From JBGVMW01 sp045122835 (GTDB lineage: Bacteria; Bacillota; Clostridia; Lachnospirales; Lachnospiraceae), in the NCBI GenBank assembly GCA_045122835.1, contig JBGVIB010000205.1:1-8425 (forward strand): a stretch of DNA of 8,425 nt, written 5' to 3'. The notes beneath the pieces were generated by a model, which was not told the DNA's origin, ran no database searches, and saw nothing but the letters and a program-made list of their open reading frames with translations. Below are positions 6,343 through 8,425 of the stretch, in pieces. Made by a program: the position numbers and the translations under genes. Position 1 is the stretch's first letter. The number at the start of each line of letters is the position of its first letter.

Positions 6343-7072
6343 ATTTTCTTCGCTCCTCTGCTGCCTGTTCTTTGGTAGCCTTTATGGTCTGAAGACTTTG
6401 CTTTGTTTTCAGATACAAAGAATGACTTTCCCCATATTCTATAAGGGCTGTGCGATTAGCAGATTTTAAAATTTCTTCTGCATATGCTAAATCTCCCATA
6501 TAAAACACTGCCATTCCATACGTTCTTTGATAATGCAGTGTATCCATATCTGTTTTTCCATAAAAATCCAATGCTTCCTGATAACATTCTTCTAAAAACT
6601 CTACACCCTCCTGATACTGCCCTGTCTTCCAGTAGCACATACCGATAAGCTGCAATGTTTTCACTGCTTTTCTGTTATCCTTGCCATATTTCTTATTATA
6701 ATAGCGGTAAAGCTCCTCTGCTAATTTTCTGGTATCGTCATACTTCCCTGCTGCAAAGCTGGTCTGAGCCAGTAAATCATATGCTTCCACCTGTTCCCTT
6801 GAATTTTTCGGATATATTTCTTTTGCAATTTTAACTATTTTCTTGGCAAGGGGAAGTATATCTGCCTGATTATAAGCCCCACTGTAAGATGCCGCTACGA
6901 TTTTATAGGCATTGATCTTATCTCGCTCATCAGAAAATATAATATCCGCACACTTCAAAATACCGTCTCTTGCTCGATTCAGTTTATCAAAATCTGCCTG
7001 CTGCAAGGCTTCACAAATTTCTTTTGTGTACTGTACCATATCTTCTTTTGCTTTAATTCGATTATTTTCCAT
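6332..7072 (-). CDS. tetratricopeptide-repeat protein, function unknown
   Basis: The 246-residue, almost wholly helical protein has no signal peptide or membrane segment and is presumably cytoplasmic. Several TPR-like helix pairs can be seen, clearest at about 95-130 (AYDLLAQTSFAAGKYDDTRKLAEELY), 137-172 (TLQLIGMCYWKTGQYQEGVEFLEECY) and 179-214 (LHYQRTYGMAVFYMGDLAYAEEIL). The ~42-residue spacing and YGK-type linkers resemble the kinesin-light-chain TPR type, which usually mediates protein-protein contacts. No catalytic domain is fused. The C-terminal tail (230-246) is charged and coiled-coil-like. A GAGAGGAAA ribosome binding site (about 7075-7083) supports the start. It overlaps mutY by 11 bp and lies 102 bp after holA. 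Its partner is unknown, and the tight coupling to mutY is the only contextual hint. Confidence 0.82.
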   Translation of the reverse strand: MENNRIKAKEDMVQYTKEICEALQQADFDKLNRARDGILKCADIIFSDERDKINAYKIVAASYSGAYNQADILPLAKKIVKIAKEIYPKNSREQVEAYDLLAQTSFAAGKYDDTRKLAEELYRYYNKKYGKDNRKAVKTLQLIGMCYWKTGQYQEGVEFLEECYQEALDFYGKTDMDTLHYQRTYGMAVFYMGDLAYAEEILKSANRTALIEYGESHSLYLKTKQSLQTIKATKEQAAEERRKYAE

Positions 7073-7118
7073 ACTTTCCTCTCATTCTGCCATACCTGCG
7101 GCTTTTCATTAAAGGAAC

Positions 7119-7136
7119 ATTGTGCACTGGCACAAT
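7119..7136. repeat. short perfect hairpin upstream of the TPR gene
   Basis: ATTGTGC (7119-7125) and GCACAAT (7130-7136) form a perfect 7-bp stem with a 4-nt loop, midway between holA and the TPR gene. No T-run follows on the minus strand, so it is a poor terminator. It could be an operator-like palindrome or a processing site. The rest of this 102-bp gap shows no convincing promoter. Confidence 0.5.
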
Positions 7137-7174
7137 TTCTTATTTTTTAATCAAAGGAATGCAATTTCTGCAAC

Positions 7175-8161
7175 TTAATCTCCTGGTTTTTCACTGTACT
7201 TTACAATGATCATCTCTACACTTAAGGAATCATTCAATCTTCCCGTCTTAACCTTCTCCTCTGCCTCCACGCAGTCTTCTACTGCACATCGCAGCCGTTC
7301 CTTTGTATATTTTCTTGCCTGAGCCGTATATTTTCCAACCAGAAATGGCTGTAATCCTACTTTTTTACTGATAAAGGAAGCATCATTTCCCCGACCGGCA
7401 AGTTCTTTTATCTGTAACAGAATATTAAATTCTCTTGCAATCAAAAACAAGATTCGCATTGGTGGTTCTTTTAACGCCAACAAATCCTGATACAGAGATA
7501 ATGCTTTTTTCTTGTCTCCACTGGAAATGGCATGTACCATATCAAAGATTCGATTCTGAATCTGCACAGTACACACTGCTTCCACATCGGAAAGTTCTAT
7601 GCCCTGTTTATCCCATGTATAGCAAATCAGTTTTTCTAATTCTTTCTGGATGTTTTCCATATCACTGCCTGTACGCATAAGAAATGTCTGCATGGCAGAC
7701 TGGGTAATCATTTTCCCTTCGGATTTCAGTAGTCCTAATACCCATTTTGTCAAAGTTGCTTCGTTCTGGCGAACCAACTCCACTACCCTGCCTTTATCCT
7801 TTACGCTTTTAAACAGCTTATTTCGCTTATCTACTTCTTTTTCCACAAATAAAAAGCATGTGGTATCCGGCATTTCTTTGAGGTAATCTCCCAACTCATT
7901 CTGACTTTTGAATAACCCGCTTTCCTCTATCACAATCAATCTTCGCTCTGCGAAAAAGGGCATTGTTTCACTGGTATCTATGATCTCTGAAACTGGCGGA
8001 TTCTTCCCTTGATATCTGGTCAGATTCATGGTGTCCCCTTCTGGAATTAATGCTTTTATTAATTTATCCCGGTATGTTCGTTTTAAGTAATCTTCTTCTC
8101 CATATAATAAATATACTGGTTTGAAATTTTGACTTTTTATATCTTCGTTAATGCTTTGCAT
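7175..8161 (-). CDS. holA: DNA polymerase III, delta subunit
   Basis: The delta subunit of the clamp-loader opens the beta sliding clamp so that it can be loaded on primed DNA. From the chosen ATG at 8161 the protein is 328 residues, near the 340 usual for the family. It begins with the typical MQSINEDIKSQNFKPVYLLYG-like segment including YLLYGEEDYLK (18-27). It then has PFFAERRLIVIEE (68-80), the long helical middle domain with GSDMENIQKELEKL (165-178), NRIFDMVHAISSGDKKKAL (203-221) and LQPFLVGKYTAQARKY (270-285). A longer frame opening with GTG at 8209 exists. However, the best promoter has its -10 at 8200-8205, so that GTG would lie upstream of the transcript, and GGAGG at 8167-8171 stands 5 nt before the 8161 ATG. 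Family conservation also begins there. It is probably transcribed on its own or with the TPR-mutY genes downstream, since no strong terminator separates them. Confidence 0.96.
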   Translation of the reverse strand: MQSINEDIKSQNFKPVYLLYGEEDYLKRTYRDKLIKALIPEGDTMNLTRYQGKNPPVSEIIDTSETMPFFAERRLIVIEESGLFKSQNELGDYLKEMPDTTCFLFVEKEVDKRNKLFKSVKDKGRVVELVRQNEATLTKWVLGLLKSEGKMITQSAMQTFLMRTGSDMENIQKELEKLICYTWDKQGIELSDVEAVCTVQIQNRIFDMVHAISSGDKKKALSLYQDLLALKEPPMRILFLIAREFNILLQIKELAGRGNDASFISKKVGLQPFLVGKYTAQARKYTKERLRCAVEDCVEAEEKVKTGRLNDSLSVEMIIVKYSEKPGD

Positions 8162-8166
8162 TGCTT

Positions 8167-8171
8167 CCTCC
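8167..8171 (-). promoter_or_regulatory. ribosome binding site that sets the holA start
   Basis: GGAGG on the minus strand stands 5 nt upstream of the ATG at 8161. It favours this start over in-frame ATG 8173, which overlaps the site, and GTG 8209. Confidence 0.8.
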
Positions 8172-8199
8172 ATGGTGGGTAAAAATGCCCGACCGATAT

Positions 8200-8228
8200 A
8201 GTATAGCACAAAAGTGGGTGGGACTCAA
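8200..8228 (-). promoter_or_regulatory. promoter of holA
   Basis: On the minus strand TTGAGT (-35, 8223-8228), a 17-bp spacer and TATACT (-10, 8200-8205), with TGC just before the -10, form a good extended -10 promoter. The predicted start is near 8193, leaving a leader of about 30 nt. An 8-bp palindrome AACTAGTT (8227-8234) overlaps the edge of the -35. Confidence 0.75.
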
Positions 8229-8425
8229 CTAGTTTGAAGTGGGGTATTTGAAAAATTCTGGTTTGTGGGGGTGTTGAATCATGAGCGCTACCCAGATGCC
8301 TAGTATAAGCTGTCTGGATTGCCTAATCATATGCGTAAACCGTCCGGCTGAGAGAGGGGATGTAGCTTGCTATCAGAGGCTAGGAATTTAGCTGTAAGTG
8401 GTTCTAAGGGCGGTGATTTGTGCAT
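8229..8425. other. unassigned non-coding stretch at the right edge
   Basis: No convincing gene is present. All plus-strand frames are interrupted, and the one open minus-strand frame reaching the edge (about 8327-8425, 32 residues) has no recognisable similarity. The stretch is G-rich on the plus strand. It contains a hairpin with CCAGATG at 8292-8298 pairing with TGTCTGG at 8311-8317 (two G-U pairs, 12-nt loop), and a smaller GCTA/TAGC hairpin around 8381-8394. Possible identities are a structured RNA, the terminus of a mobile element or the upstream region of a gene outside the window. None can be decided from what is visible. Confidence 0.4.

Noticed and set aside
8162..8209. N-terminal 16-residue extension of holA from GTG 8209
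   Set aside because: The -10 box of the likely promoter overlaps this stretch, no ribosome binding site precedes the GTG, and family conservation starts at the ATG at 8161.
8281..8391. Small plus-strand ORF of 36 codons from ATG 8281
   Set aside because: It has no convincing ribosome binding site at proper spacing and no recognisable sequence features, and it overlaps the hairpins.
8229..8425. Group II intron or known riboswitch (glmS, TPP) at the right edge
   Set aside because: The diagnostic 5' GUGYG boundary, domain V and riboswitch core sequences could not be found.

Overview
The window looks like chromosomal core DNA from a Gram-positive anaerobe of the Clostridia, most likely Lachnospiraceae. 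This is inferred from strong AGGAGG-type ribosome binding sites, moderately A+T-rich coding sequence, intrinsic terminators, and protein sequences with a clostridial flavour. No 16S or marker search was possible. Seven of the eight genes lie on the minus strand. Only the PAP2-family membrane protein gene is on the plus strand.

Positions 1-3158 hold a lower-glycolysis block read right to left: gap (GAPDH), pgk (phosphoglycerate kinase) and tpiA (triosephosphate isomerase, cut by the window start). The block is not a simple uninterrupted operon. A good intrinsic terminator follows gap, with an extended -10-like sequence just after it. An elaborate nested inverted repeat without a U-tract lies between pgk and tpiA. 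gap has a clear sigma-A-type promoter with a T-tract in the UP-element position and a leader of about 117 nt. No cggR-like regulator gene lies directly upstream.

Positions 3326-4157 hold the monocistronic plus-strand gene for a six-pass PAP2-superfamily protein, with a strong extended -10 promoter, a short leader and its own terminator. It converges on a minus-strand operon-like set ending at 4205. The two terminators stand back to back (4123-4157 and 4165-4192).

Positions 4205-7072 hold three closely packed minus-strand genes: a TPR protein, mutY (adenine DNA glycosylase; overlaps the TPR gene by 11 bp) and a GT2 glycosyltransferase (14 bp after mutY). Upstream is holA (DNA polymerase III delta subunit, 7175-8161), with its own TTGAGT-N17-TATACT promoter that also fixes its start codon. 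holA and mutY are DNA replication and repair genes. The TPR protein and the glycosyltransferase have no evident link to them beyond shared transcription.

Positions 8229-8425 contain no convincing gene. The stretch is G-rich on the plus strand and has several short hairpins. It may be the edge of a structured RNA or of a mobile-element end, but I cannot identify it. I found no CRISPR array, tRNA, rRNA, intact insertion sequence or defence system. The most interesting items are the switch-capable four-copy repeat between pgk and tpiA, and the unexplained right edge.
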